This document shows, piece after piece, positions 42,897 to 51,223 of a stretch of 64,000 bases of DNA; position 1 is the stretch's first letter; the number at the start of each line of letters is the position of its first letter. Source of the stretch: Streptomyces parvus (lineage in GTDB: Bacteria; Actinomycetota; Actinomycetes; Streptomycetales; Streptomycetaceae); contig NZ_BMRY01000009.1 in NCBI RefSeq assembly GCF_014648875.1, forward strand, positions 186,001-250,000, in the 5' to 3' direction. A program made the translations under genes and the position numbers. Under the pieces are notes generated by a model. It had not been told where the DNA came from. It was given only the letters and a program-made list of their open reading frames with translations, and ran no database searches.

Positions 42897-42929
42897 CCGG
42901 GGCCGCCGGGTTGGCACTCCCGGCCCCGG
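42897..42929. terminator. Hairpin between the CMD gene and the cholesterol oxidase gene
   Basis: Perfect 9-bp stem CCGGGGCCG/CGGCCCCGG with a 15-nt loop followed by GCTCTTT, between convergent genes. Confidence 0.75.
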
Positions 42930-42963
42930 GCTCTTTGTGGGCTCCCCGACGTGCGCGGGTCGC

Positions 42964-44607
42964 CTACAGGTCGGTCGCGATGATCCGTTCGATGTTGCGC
43001 TCGGCGAGCGCGGTGATGGTGACGAACGGGTTCACGCTGGTGTTGCCGGGGATCAGCGCCCCGTCGATGACGTACAGGCCGGAGTAGCCGTGCAGCCGGC
43101 CGTAGTTGTCGGTGGCCTTGTCCAGGACGGCGCCGCCGAGCGGGTGGTAGGTGAGGTGGTCGCCCCAGATCTTGTAGACCCCGAAGAGGTCCGTGCGGTA
43201 GATCGTGCCCTCCTTCTGGTTGATCTTGTCGAAGATGGTCTTCGCGGCGTCGATGGACGGCTGCTTCCACGCCGTCTGCCAGTCCAGTTCCGCCCTCCCG
43301 GCCGCAGCGTTCCAGGTGAACCGGGCGCGGTGGGGGTTCTTGGTGATGGAGAGGTAGAACGACGCCCACGTCTCGATGCCGGTGGGCAGCGGCGCGATCT
43401 CGGCGAACGCTCCCCCGGCGTCCCAGTTGTCGATGCCGCCGGTGGGGATGGACGACTGGACCTTCCCGGTCGGGTCCCAGAGGTGGTTGGCCCGGCCGCA
43501 CATGACGTTGCCGTTGTCGCCCCAGCCCCGGCCGATCTCGTCGTTGAGGAGGGGCAGCGCGCCGGTGGCCTTGAGGCCGACGAGCAGTTTGCTGGTGCCG
43601 ACACTGCCCGCGGCGAAGAACACCTTGTCGGCGGTGACGGTCTTGGTGACGGTGGTCCGGCCGCCGGTGTCGAGCTGGTCGATGAGCACGGTGTAGCCGC
43701 CGCCCGGGGCCGGGGTGACCGTGGTGACCTTGTGCAGCGGGGAGATGGTGACCCGGCCGGTCGCTCTGATCCGGTCGATGTAGGTCTTCTGGAGCGATTT
43801 CTTGCCGTGGTTGTTGCCGTAGAGGATCTCCCCGTCCAGGGCTGACTTCGGGACGGCCCCGGCCGCCTCCTGCTTCATGTAGTCCCAGTCGTAGACGGCC
43901 GGCACGAAGAGGAACGGGAAGCCGGAGCGCTGGGCATGTTTTCGGCCGACCCTCGCGTACTGGTAGCAGCCGACGCTGTCGAACCAGGCGGGGTCGATGG
44001 TGGTGACGCCCAGTCCGCTGTTGGCGCGCGGGTAGTAGGTGCTGTACATCTCCGCGGCGTTAACCGTCGGGAGGATCGCGCCGAAGTTCTCCCGGCGCGG
44101 GGTGACGGCCATACCGCCGTTGACCAGGGAACCGCCGCCGACGCCCCGGCCCTGGTAGACCGTGATGCCGCCGAACTCCTCGGCGTCGAGGATGCCGGTG
44201 TAGCGGTTGACGCTCTTGTCGATGGGGAAGCCGAGGAAGTTGCTCAGCGGCTGCTTGGTCCGGGTGCGCAGCCAGAAGGAGCGGTCGTCCGGCCTGGTGG
44301 TGTTGGCGAAGATCTTGCCGTCCGCGCCGGGGGTGTCCCAAGCCATGCCCATCTCGACCATGTGGACGTCCGTGCCGGCTTCGGCGAGGCGGAGGGCGGC
44401 CACGGAGCCGCCGTATCCGGTGCCGACGACCAGGACCGGTACATGAGCCCCGGATCCGATCGGCGCCGCCGCCGCACGGACGTCCGCCCATGCCCGTGGA
44501 GCGTGGCCGGCGATCGCCGCGGCACCCAGAAGAGAACCTGTTCCAGTGATGAATCTTCGTCGCGAAACACCCTTGGTCTCGCTGTTCTGCATGGTAGTGT
44601 CGTTCAT
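42964..44607 (-). CDS. choA: Secreted cholesterol oxidase (GMC flavoenzyme)
   Basis: A 547-residue enzyme matching Streptomyces cholesterol oxidases in size and motifs. It has a twin-arginine signal (VSRRRFITGTGSLLGAAA), the FAD fold VLVVGTGYGGSVAALRLAEA (about residues 59-78), the flavin-binding VYQGRGVGGGSLVNGGM, and the active-site His and Asn in LTYHPLGGAV and NTSVNPFVTI near the C-terminus. It oxidises and isomerises cholesterol to cholest-4-en-3-one outside the cell. I chose the ATG at 44607, with GAGG eight bases upstream, over an in-frame codon at 44637. No choP-like P450 gene is adjacent. Confidence 0.95.
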   Translation of the reverse strand: MNDTTMQNSETKGVSRRRFITGTGSLLGAAAIAGHAPRAWADVRAAAAPIGSGAHVPVLVVGTGYGGSVAALRLAEAGTDVHMVEMGMAWDTPGADGKIFANTTRPDDRSFWLRTRTKQPLSNFLGFPIDKSVNRYTGILDAEEFGGITVYQGRGVGGGSLVNGGMAVTPRRENFGAILPTVNAAEMYSTYYPRANSGLGVTTIDPAWFDSVGCYQYARVGRKHAQRSGFPFLFVPAVYDWDYMKQEAAGAVPKSALDGEILYGNNHGKKSLQKTYIDRIRATGRVTISPLHKVTTVTPAPGGGYTVLIDQLDTGGRTTVTKTVTADKVFFAAGSVGTSKLLVGLKATGALPLLNDEIGRGWGDNGNVMCGRANHLWDPTGKVQSSIPTGGIDNWDAGGAFAEIAPLPTGIETWASFYLSITKNPHRARFTWNAAAGRAELDWQTAWKQPSIDAAKTIFDKINQKEGTIYRTDLFGVYKIWGDHLTYHPLGGAVLDKATDNYGRLHGYSGLYVIDGALIPGNTSVNPFVTITALAERNIERIIATDL

Positions 44608-44713
44608 GTGACACACCTCACTCTCGGCAGAGTGCAACAGGTTCTACTGCTGTTCGCGTGGTAAGTCACGAGAAACTTGGGGGTAACTTCCCGGGGACAC
44701 CCCGGTACGACGA

Positions 44714-44745
44714 AGGAGCCCCGGACCGTGCGGTCCGGGGCTCCT
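44714..44745 (-). terminator. Terminator of the LysM/SLT gene
   Basis: Perfect 15-bp stem AGGAGCCCCGGACCG/CGGTCCGGGGCTCCT with a 2-nt loop, 24 bases after the stop. Confidence 0.9.
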
Positions 44746-44768
44746 CGTGGTGTTCGGTCGCGCTGGGA

Positions 44769-45605
44769 TCAGTAGGCGCCGAAGACGTTGTCGATCGAGC
44801 CGTAGCGGTCCGCGGCGTAGTTGCACGCGGCCGTGATGTTGGCGACCGGGTCGTAGCTGTCCGTCGAGGTACCGGGCACGTGGTAGGCCTGGAACGTCGG
44901 GTCGATGACCTGGAGCAGACCCTTGGACGGGGTGCCCTTGACCGCGTTGGAGTCCCAGTTGTTGATGGCGTTCGGATTGCCGGAGGACTCGCGCATGATG
45001 TTGCGGTGGATGCCCTCGTAGGTGCCGGGGATGCCCTGCTCGGCCATGACCGCCAGCGATTCCCTGATCCAGCCGTCGAGGTCGTTCGTGTAGGTGACGA
45101 CCTCCTTCGCGGCGGCCGGAGCGGCCTTGGCCACGGGGGCCGCGTCGATACGTTCCGAACGGTCCGCGCGGTCCGCCGAAGCGCCGCGCGCTGCGGACGG
45201 GGAAGCCTTGGACGCCTTGTCGTCCGACGAGGCGTCGGACTTGGCCCCGATGACCAGCTTGATACCCGGGTGAATGAGATCGGGATTCGATCCGATGATC
45301 TTCCGGTTGCCTTCGTACAGCTGCTCCCAGCCGCCGCTGACGGAATGCTCGCGGGCGATCTTGGAAAGGGTTTCGCCGGCCACCACGGAATGCTTGGCGG
45401 GGGCGGCCTTCGCGGCGGAATTCGCCTGGGCGACCACCGCGGCGGGCGCCACGGCCTGCGGGGCTGCGGCGGGTGCGGGAGCGGCGAAGGCGCTGGTGGC
45501 ACCGATCACCGGGAGGGCGAGGACGGCTCCACCGGTGGTCACGGCGGCGAGGCCGCGGCCGAGCGAGGTGGACTTGGGGCGGCGGTGCTTACCCTGTGCG
45601 GGCAT
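44769..45605 (-). CDS. Secreted LysM plus transglycosylase SLT-fold cell-wall hydrolase
   Basis: 278 residues: a signal peptide (GRGLAAVTTGGAVLALPVIG), an Ala/Pro linker, a LysM peptidoglycan-binding module (HSVVAGETLSKIAREHSV to LIHPGIKLVIG, about residues 72-122), a charged linker, and a C-terminal SLT/Rpf-like lysozyme fold with the catalytic Glu in HRNIMRESSGNPNAINNWDS (about 203) and GLLQVIDPTFQAY. It should cleave peptidoglycan during growth or spore germination. GAGAGGAA precedes the ATG. A c-di-AMP riboswitch occupies its leader, so high c-di-AMP should lower expression. Confidence 0.93.
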   Translation of the reverse strand: MPAQGKHRRPKSTSLGRGLAAVTTGGAVLALPVIGATSAFAAPAPAAAPQAVAPAAVVAQANSAAKAAPAKHSVVAGETLSKIAREHSVSGGWEQLYEGNRKIIGSNPDLIHPGIKLVIGAKSDASSDDKASKASPSAARGASADRADRSERIDAAPVAKAAPAAAKEVVTYTNDLDGWIRESLAVMAEQGIPGTYEGIHRNIMRESSGNPNAINNWDSNAVKGTPSKGLLQVIDPTFQAYHVPGTSTDSYDPVANITAACNYAADRYGSIDNVFGAY

Positions 45606-45610
45606 GGGGG

Positions 45611-45765
45611 ATTTCCTCTCCGGCGCCTGCGAGGTGAGCTGTCGGGTTCAGACGGGAGATGTCTGGCCGCACGGTCGTGCGACTTCACCCCAAGCCGTTC
45701 CGGTTACGGATCGGCGACTTACCTGGGTCCCCCGCTCCTGCCGTACGTGAGTGGGTTTCGGATTC
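45611..45765 (-). promoter_or_regulatory. ydaO/yuaA-type c-di-AMP riboswitch
   Basis: The minus-strand leader of the LysM/SLT gene contains the conserved ydaO blocks in order: GGGGGACCCAGGTAAGTCG (near 45718-45736), GGCTTGGGGTGAAGTCGCA, GTCTGAACCCG, and CGACAGCTCACCTCGCAGG, followed by GCCGGAGAGGAAA just before the start codon. This is the class that precedes rpfA and other cell-wall hydrolase genes in Streptomyces, binds c-di-AMP and turns expression off. Boundaries are approximate. Confidence 0.88.
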
Positions 45766-45779
45766 CCGGACGGCGGCAG

Positions 45780-46251
45780 GATTCGGCGTTCCATCCGGAT
45801 TGACGGTGACCGTAGGCGAGAAACATCGGACGGAACAAGCCCCGCATTCCTGATTCCCTTTTCCACGCATGATCGAATTGCGGAATTTCCCGATCGGGCC
45901 GCGCCGTCATGGCGTCAACTTTCTTCGCACAGAAGGGAACCGATACGTCCGCTTCGACGTCCGGACCCTCGGACGTGACGCTCACCACTCCCTCGCGGCG
46001 ATGGCGAAAACGAGACTCAGCAAATACCCCCAGTACCCCCGATAAGCCTTTTATGGATCAGGAGACCCATAGAGGTCAAATCGACCATTTCGGAATAACA
46101 AAACGGGCTAATCGGGCACTCCAGGCGGGGGCGGTCGAAGGGCCCGCGCGGCGATCGCTTACGGTGTGGGGTGGAGACTAGTAAGCCAACCCTTACCTCC
46201 GACGTACGCTGTACCTGCCCGCGTTCGCCCGCCCCGAAGGATCACCACGCC
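45780..46251. other. Long intergenic region with an AT-rich island
   Basis: About 470 bases without a convincing gene between divergent transcripts. It must hold the promoter of the riboswitch RNA (minus) and of the ferredoxin reductase gene (plus). The stretch 46020-46120 is clearly less GC-rich than its surroundings. A 90-codon plus-strand frame (45909-46181) has no ribosome binding site and untypical composition, so I do not call it. Confidence 0.5.
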
Positions 46252-47613
46252 ATGACACGCCCCGTCCGCGTCGCCATTGTCGGAGCCGGCCCCGCCGGTA
46301 TCTACGCTGCGGACGCGCTGCTCAAATCCGAGGTCTGCCAGGACCCGGGGGTCTCCATCGACCTCTTCGAGCGCATGCCCGCACCCTTCGGCCTCATCCG
46401 CTACGGCGTGGCCCCCGACCACCCGCGGATCAAGGGCATCGTGAAGGCCCTGCACCAGGTGCTGGACAAGCCCCAGATCCGGCTCTTCGGCAACGTCAGC
46501 TACCCGAACGACATCGACCTGGACGACCTGCGCTCCTTCTACGACGCGGTGATCTTCTCCACCGGCGCCGAGGCCGACCGCGCGCTGGACATCCCCGGCA
46601 TCGAGCTGGACGGCTCCTACGGCGCGGCCGAGTTCGTCTCCTGGTACGACGGACACCCCGAGGTCCCGCGCACCTGGCCGCTCACCGCGGAGAAGGTCGC
46701 CGTGCTCGGCGTCGGGAACGTGGCCCTGGACGTGGCCCGGGTCCTGGCCAAGACGGCCGACGAGCTGCTGCCCACCGAGATCCCGGACAACGTCTACCAG
46801 GGCCTCAAGCAGAACAAGGCGCTGGAGGTGCATGTGTTCGGGCGGCGTGGCCCGGCACAGGCCAAGTTCAGCCCGATGGAGCTGCGGGAGCTGGACCACT
46901 CCCCCAACATCGAGGTCATCGTCAACCCCGAGGACATCGAGTACGACGAGGGCTCCATCGCGACCCGCCGCGAGAACAAGCAGGCCAACATGGTCGCCCA
47001 GACCCTGGAGAACTGGGCGATCCGCGACGTCGGCGACCGCCCGCACAAGCTGTTCCTGCACTTCTTCGAGTCCCCGGTCGAGATCCTCGGCGAGGACGGC
47101 AAGGTCACCGCGCTGCGCACCGAGCGCACCGAGCTGGACGGCACCGGCAACGTCCGGGGCACCGGGCAGTTCACCGACTGGGACATGCAGAGCGTCTACC
47201 GTGCCGTGGGCTACTACTCCGAGGAGCTGCCCAAGCTCCCCTTCGACGTCACCTCCGGCACCGTCCCGCACGAGGCGGGCCGCGTCATCGCCGGGGACGA
47301 GCACATGGCCTCGGTCTACGTCACGGGCTGGATCAAGCGCGGCCCGATCGGTCTGATCGGACACACGAAGGGCGACGCCAACGAGACGGTCGCCTGCGTC
47401 CTGGAGGACCGTGCCGCCGGCCGTCTGCCCGAGCCCGCGACGCCCGCTCCGGAGGCCGTCGAGGCGTTCCTCCAGGACCGGGGCGTCCGGTACACGACCT
47501 GGGAGGGCTGGCACAAGCTGGACGCCCACGAGCAGGCGCTGGGTGCGGCCCAGGGCCGTGAGCGGATCAAGGTCGTGGAGCGCGAGGGCATGCTGGACGC
47601 CTCCGGCGCCTGA
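46252..47613 (+). CDS. fprA: Ferredoxin-NADP reductase, adrenodoxin reductase/FprA type
   Basis: A 453-residue flavoenzyme. FAD motif RVAIVGAGPAGIYAADALL (about residues 5-23), MPAPFGLIRYGVAPDHPRIK (about 41-60), NADP motif VAVLGVGNVALDVARVL, and GRRGPAQAKFSPMELREL, all hallmarks of FprA. It moves electrons between NADPH and ferredoxins feeding P450s or Rieske oxygenases. ATG with AAGGA ten bases upstream. The Rieske oxygenase elsewhere in the window lacks its own reductase and could use it. Convergent with the SpoIIE-type phosphatase gene. Confidence 0.93.
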   Translation: MTRPVRVAIVGAGPAGIYAADALLKSEVCQDPGVSIDLFERMPAPFGLIRYGVAPDHPRIKGIVKALHQVLDKPQIRLFGNVSYPNDIDLDDLRSFYDAVIFSTGAEADRALDIPGIELDGSYGAAEFVSWYDGHPEVPRTWPLTAEKVAVLGVGNVALDVARVLAKTADELLPTEIPDNVYQGLKQNKALEVHVFGRRGPAQAKFSPMELRELDHSPNIEVIVNPEDIEYDEGSIATRRENKQANMVAQTLENWAIRDVGDRPHKLFLHFFESPVEILGEDGKVTALRTERTELDGTGNVRGTGQFTDWDMQSVYRAVGYYSEELPKLPFDVTSGTVPHEAGRVIAGDEHMASVYVTGWIKRGPIGLIGHTKGDANETVACVLEDRAAGRLPEPATPAPEAVEAFLQDRGVRYTTWEGWHKLDAHEQALGAAQGRERIKVVEREGMLDASGA

Positions 47614-47640
47614 CCGGCAGGACGCATTTCCCGGCACCTT

Positions 47641-50253
47641 CTAGGAGGCCGGATCCGGGGCACCCGTCGCACGCCCCGGGTCCGGCCTCCTGAACGTGCG
47701 CCACAGATCGGGCCCGGACTCCCGCTCCGTCCGGGGCCGCCGGGCCTCCGCAGTCGCGGTCCAGCGGGCGGCGAGCAGGAGCGCGATGTCGTCGGGGCGG
47801 TCGGTGGCCGCCCGGGCCTCGCCGATGACCTGGTCGGCCGTCTCGGCCAGGGGGACCGCGCCGATGTGTTCGACGGTGGCGCGCAGCCGCTCGATCCCCT
47901 CGTCGATGTCCGTCCCCGGGCGCTCGATCAGCCCGTCCGTGAACAGGGCCAGCATCGCCCCCGGTTCGAGCCGCATCTCCGTGACCGGGTAGGCGGCGTC
48001 CCCGTCGACCCCGAGCACGATGCCGCCGGGCAGGTCCAGCACTTCCGTCCGGCCGTCGGGCCGCCGCAGCACGGGCTGCGGATGCCCCGCCCGTACGGCA
48101 CGCGCCACGCCGGTCACCGGGTCCAGGGCGATGTAGCAGCAGCTCGCGAACTGTCCCGGGTCGAGGTCAATCAGCAGCCGGTTGGTGCCGCTCATCACCT
48201 CCCGCGGATCATGATTGCTCAGCGCGAACGCCCGTACCGCACTGCGTAGTTGGCCCATTGTCGCAGCGGCGGAGACACCGTGGCCCTGTACGTCCCCGAT
48301 GATCAGGGCGAGTTCGCGGCCGGTCTCGATGACGTCGTACCAGTCGCCGCCCACGTCCATGCCCTGGGTGCCGGAGAGATAGCGCCCCAGCGTGTCCACC
48401 CCGTCCACCTCGGGCAGCCGGTGCGGCAGCAGGGCGTCCTGGAGCCCGCGGGCGAGGGCCGACTCGCTGTCGTAGCGCTGGGCGCGTTGCAGGGCCTGCG
48501 CGATCAGTCCGGCCAGGGCCGTCAGGACCGTACGCTCCTCCGGGCTGAAGCCGCGGGGCCGGTCGAAGCCGAGGATGCAGGAGCCGACGGGCCGTCCCGA
48601 CGCGATGAGCGGCAAAAACGCCCGCGCCCCGACGTCCGCGTCGATCGGGATGCCCGGATAGGCCTCGGCCAGGCGCTGCATGGACTCGAAGAAGATCGGG
48701 CGGCCCGTGGTGAGGGTCTCCACCCCGGGAATGCTGACGTCGAGCCCGACCCCGTCGAAGCGGTCGAGGAAGCCCTTGGGGAATCCCGTCTCCCAGGCCA
48801 GGTGGAGATGGCGCTCGTTCAGCAGATAGATCGCCAGCTGACGGCCGCCGAACGCAGGCAGCAGCTCGTCCGTGACCACCGAGGAGACCTGACGGGCCGT
48901 AACCGCCTCGGTCAGCGCGATGGCGAGGGCCACCGGGCGGTACAGCGCGGAGGAACGGTCGGCGGTCGAGCCGATGCCAAGGCCCGGCGTGGTGACGGAG
49001 CCGGGTGCGTAGGCCGGCTGGTCGGTCGCCTGGAGGACCACGCTCACCCCGTCGTGCCCCGGGTACAGGGACACCGATAGCCAGAGCGATGGCGGACGCC
49101 GGGCGAGGAAGTGAACGGGCTCGTCGGCGATCAGGGCGGCCCGGTAGTGGTCCTCGTATGCCTCGTGCCCGAACCACGGCAGGGCCTGCCACACCGGATG
49201 GCCCACGAGTTCGGTACGGGAGTGGCCGAGGAGTTCCTCGGCGAGGCCGTTGGCGTAGGTGATCCGGCCCAGCCGGTCCAGGGAGAGGATCCCCCGGGGC
49301 AGCCGGTCGGCGGCCTCCGGCACGACGGGGCCCGCACCGAGGTCGACCAGGAAGCCGGTCAGGTGGCCGGCGGACACATCGCCGTCCGGGTGGGTCCAGC
49401 GGCCGGACAGCTCCAGCAGATGGGACCGGCCGTCGGGGCCGCGCAGCCGCATCCGGCGCACCACCGGTTCGGCGGACTCCACCGTCTGCCGGGCCAGCGC
49501 CCACAGCCCGTACACGTCCTCGGGGACCAGCCGTTCGGCGAGCGCGTCGACCGTGCCCGGGAAGGCGTCGGGCTCGGAGCCGAGGATCGCGCAGAGTTCG
49601 TCGTCGGCGGAGACCCTCCCGGAGTGCAGGTCCCAGTCGAAGCGGCCGACCCGTACCGGGGGCGTGTGGGCGGCGGGCAGCTGCACGGGGACCGGCTCGG
49701 CGTCCCACACGCAGTCGACGCCCCTTCGCTCCAGATCGGTGAGCGCGGCGCCGAGCCGGCGGCCCAGCCGGTGGAGCCGTTCACCGTCGGCGGGGGCGAC
49801 GGGTTCCCCCGGCGTGGAGGCCCGCAGGACCGCCAGCACGCCCATGCTGCCCCGGGGCCCGGTGATCGGCACCCACAGCGAACCGAACGGGAACGGCAGC
49901 CCGGCCATCAGCTGCGGGAAGCGGCGCATGGCCTCCTCCGCGTCGGAGAGCAGCACGGGCCGCCCCGAGCGGTAGGCCTCGGACACCGGGAAGGGGCGGT
50001 TCACATGCATCCGCCACCAGGGCCGGAACAGCGGGCCCGGCAGTCCGGCGAGCACCGCGAGCCGGAGAAGCCCGGGCGTCCCGCTGCGCAGATAGACACC
50101 GCCCGCGTAGCCGTCGCTCGACTCGACGGCGCTGACGAGGGCCTGGGCGAGTACGAGGGACAGCTCGTCGGGCGCACGGCCAGCGTCGGCCGCCCCGGCG
50201 ACGGTCCCATGTCCGGCGGGCGGGGAAGACCGGGGCGTATCGTGCCGGGTCAC
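47641..50253 (-). CDS. GAF/PAS/GAF sensor with SpoIIE-type PP2C phosphatase domain
   Basis: About 870 residues of a cytoplasmic multi-sensor. An N-terminal GAF-like domain (GGVYLRSGTPGLLRLAVLAG) is followed by two PAS-like domains (RFDWDLHSGRVSADDEL; LDRLGRITYANGLAEELLGH), a second GAF (QLAIYLLNERHLHLAWETG to GSCILGFDRP), and a C-terminal SpoIIE phosphatase with metal-binding motifs VGGDWYDV, GDVQGHGVSAAATMGQLR and LFTDGLIERP. Such enzymes dephosphorylate anti-anti-sigma factors and tune stress or development sigma factors. No adjacent sigma-control genes. I prefer the GTG at 50253; another GTG at 50289 overlaps the upstream terminator stem. Confidence 0.88.
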   Translation of the reverse strand: MTRHDTPRSSPPAGHGTVAGAADAGRAPDELSLVLAQALVSAVESSDGYAGGVYLRSGTPGLLRLAVLAGLPGPLFRPWWRMHVNRPFPVSEAYRSGRPVLLSDAEEAMRRFPQLMAGLPFPFGSLWVPITGPRGSMGVLAVLRASTPGEPVAPADGERLHRLGRRLGAALTDLERRGVDCVWDAEPVPVQLPAAHTPPVRVGRFDWDLHSGRVSADDELCAILGSEPDAFPGTVDALAERLVPEDVYGLWALARQTVESAEPVVRRMRLRGPDGRSHLLELSGRWTHPDGDVSAGHLTGFLVDLGAGPVVPEAADRLPRGILSLDRLGRITYANGLAEELLGHSRTELVGHPVWQALPWFGHEAYEDHYRAALIADEPVHFLARRPPSLWLSVSLYPGHDGVSVVLQATDQPAYAPGSVTTPGLGIGSTADRSSALYRPVALAIALTEAVTARQVSSVVTDELLPAFGGRQLAIYLLNERHLHLAWETGFPKGFLDRFDGVGLDVSIPGVETLTTGRPIFFESMQRLAEAYPGIPIDADVGARAFLPLIASGRPVGSCILGFDRPRGFSPEERTVLTALAGLIAQALQRAQRYDSESALARGLQDALLPHRLPEVDGVDTLGRYLSGTQGMDVGGDWYDVIETGRELALIIGDVQGHGVSAAATMGQLRSAVRAFALSNHDPREVMSGTNRLLIDLDPGQFASCCYIALDPVTGVARAVRAGHPQPVLRRPDGRTEVLDLPGGIVLGVDGDAAYPVTEMRLEPGAMLALFTDGLIERPGTDIDEGIERLRATVEHIGAVPLAETADQVIGEARAATDRPDDIALLLAARWTATAEARRPRTERESGPDLWRTFRRPDPGRATGAPDPAS
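47643..47691. terminator. Hairpin shared by fprA and the 3' coding end of the phosphatase gene
   Basis: A 19-bp stem with one mismatch (47643-47661 with 47673-47691), 30 bases after the fprA stop. It lies inside the last codons of the convergent phosphatase gene, so it also encodes the C-terminal RRPDPGRATGAPDPA. Confidence 0.75.
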
Positions 50254-50288
50254 AGAGCCAGCATGCTCCCGATCCGGGGTGCCTCGCA

Positions 50289-50333
50289 CCTCCGGCGACC
50301 GGCCACTCCCCTGTGGCGGCCGGTCGTCGGAGG
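50289..50333 (-). terminator. Terminator of the secreted hypothetical protein gene
   Basis: A 16-bp stem with one G-T position (50289-50304 with 50318-50333), 6 bases after the stop on the minus strand. It separates this gene from the downstream phosphatase gene. Confidence 0.75.
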
Positions 50334-50338
50334 CGGGA

Positions 50339-50956
50339 TCAGTACAGCTTGGCGACGGCGGTACGGGTCGTCTTCTTGAAGCCCTCCAGCGGAGCGCCGT
50401 CCAGCTCGCCCAGCTGGCCCCACTCGACGACGGTGACGGCCCGGCCGTCGCGGCCCACGGAGAACAGCCCGATGTCGGTGGAGCCGACCTCCGGGTACGA
50501 CGTGTCGATGCTGTAGACGTGCGCCCCCTCCTCGATGGTGATCCGGCCCTGGTAGAGCGCCTCGCCCTCCAGGCCGGGGTCCTGCTCCTTCAGCCGGTCG
50601 AGGCAGGTCTCCAGGGCGCCCCGCAGTTCGGCGGCGAGCGCCTTGGCCTTGGCGCTGGTGGGGGCGACCGTGATGGTCTGGCGGGCGTTGGTGTCCAGTT
50701 CGGTACGGAAGTCCCGGTGGCGGGTGCCGGCCGCCGGGGCGATCCCGGTGGTGCAGACGGACCCCTCGGCCGGCACGCCCTTGCGGATGGGCCCGGCCGT
50801 CCAGGGGGTGTGGGAGGCGGGCAGCTGGCTCGCGCTCAGGAACTTCGGCTGAGCGGGAGCGGCGGCCGGGGCCGCGGCGGCGGGCACCTGGGCCAGAGCG
50901 GTGACGGCCAGGCCCGTGGCCATGACGGTGACGAGGGCGGTGCGGAGGTTGCGCAT
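50339..50956 (-). CDS. Secreted hypothetical protein, possibly PknH-sensor-like
   Basis: 205 residues with a Sec signal peptide (LVTVMATGLAVTALAQVPAAA) and a mature domain containing two cysteines (GSVCTTG, ETCLDRL) likely to form one disulfide. The pattern of an N-terminal FLSASQLP, a central Cys pair and a C-terminal DIGLFSVGRDGRAVTVVEWG loosely resembles the extracellular sensor domain found on mycobacterial PknH. That is a weak resemblance. Terminated by its own hairpin. Confidence 0.65.
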   Translation of the reverse strand: MRNLRTALVTVMATGLAVTALAQVPAAAAPAAAPAQPKFLSASQLPASHTPWTAGPIRKGVPAEGSVCTTGIAPAAGTRHRDFRTELDTNARQTITVAPTSAKAKALAAELRGALETCLDRLKEQDPGLEGEALYQGRITIEEGAHVYSIDTSYPEVGSTDIGLFSVGRDGRAVTVVEWGQLGELDGAPLEGFKKTTRTAVAKLY

Positions 50957-51223
50957 GGTGAGGTTTCCCCGTTTCGGATGGTGCGGTCAGGTGGTGCGTA
51001 CCGTGCGGCCGTTCGCTCGTACGTACGGCGTGGCGCCGAGGCGTACGGAGCCCCGTGAGGGCCGGACGGCGGCGGAGTGGAACGGGCACCAGCCTGGGCC
51101 GCAGCCCCGGATCCGGACAAGCGCGACACGGCTTGCGGCCGGGCTGGAACCGTCCCACCCCCGTTGACGTGGGTGTTCTCGGAGGGCTGGAACGCCCTGG
51201 AACGGCGGCAGGGGAGGACGAGC

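Noticed and set aside
45909..46181. 90-codon frame in the riboswitch/fprA gap
   Set aside because: No Shine-Dalgarno and untypical codon use; likely chance.
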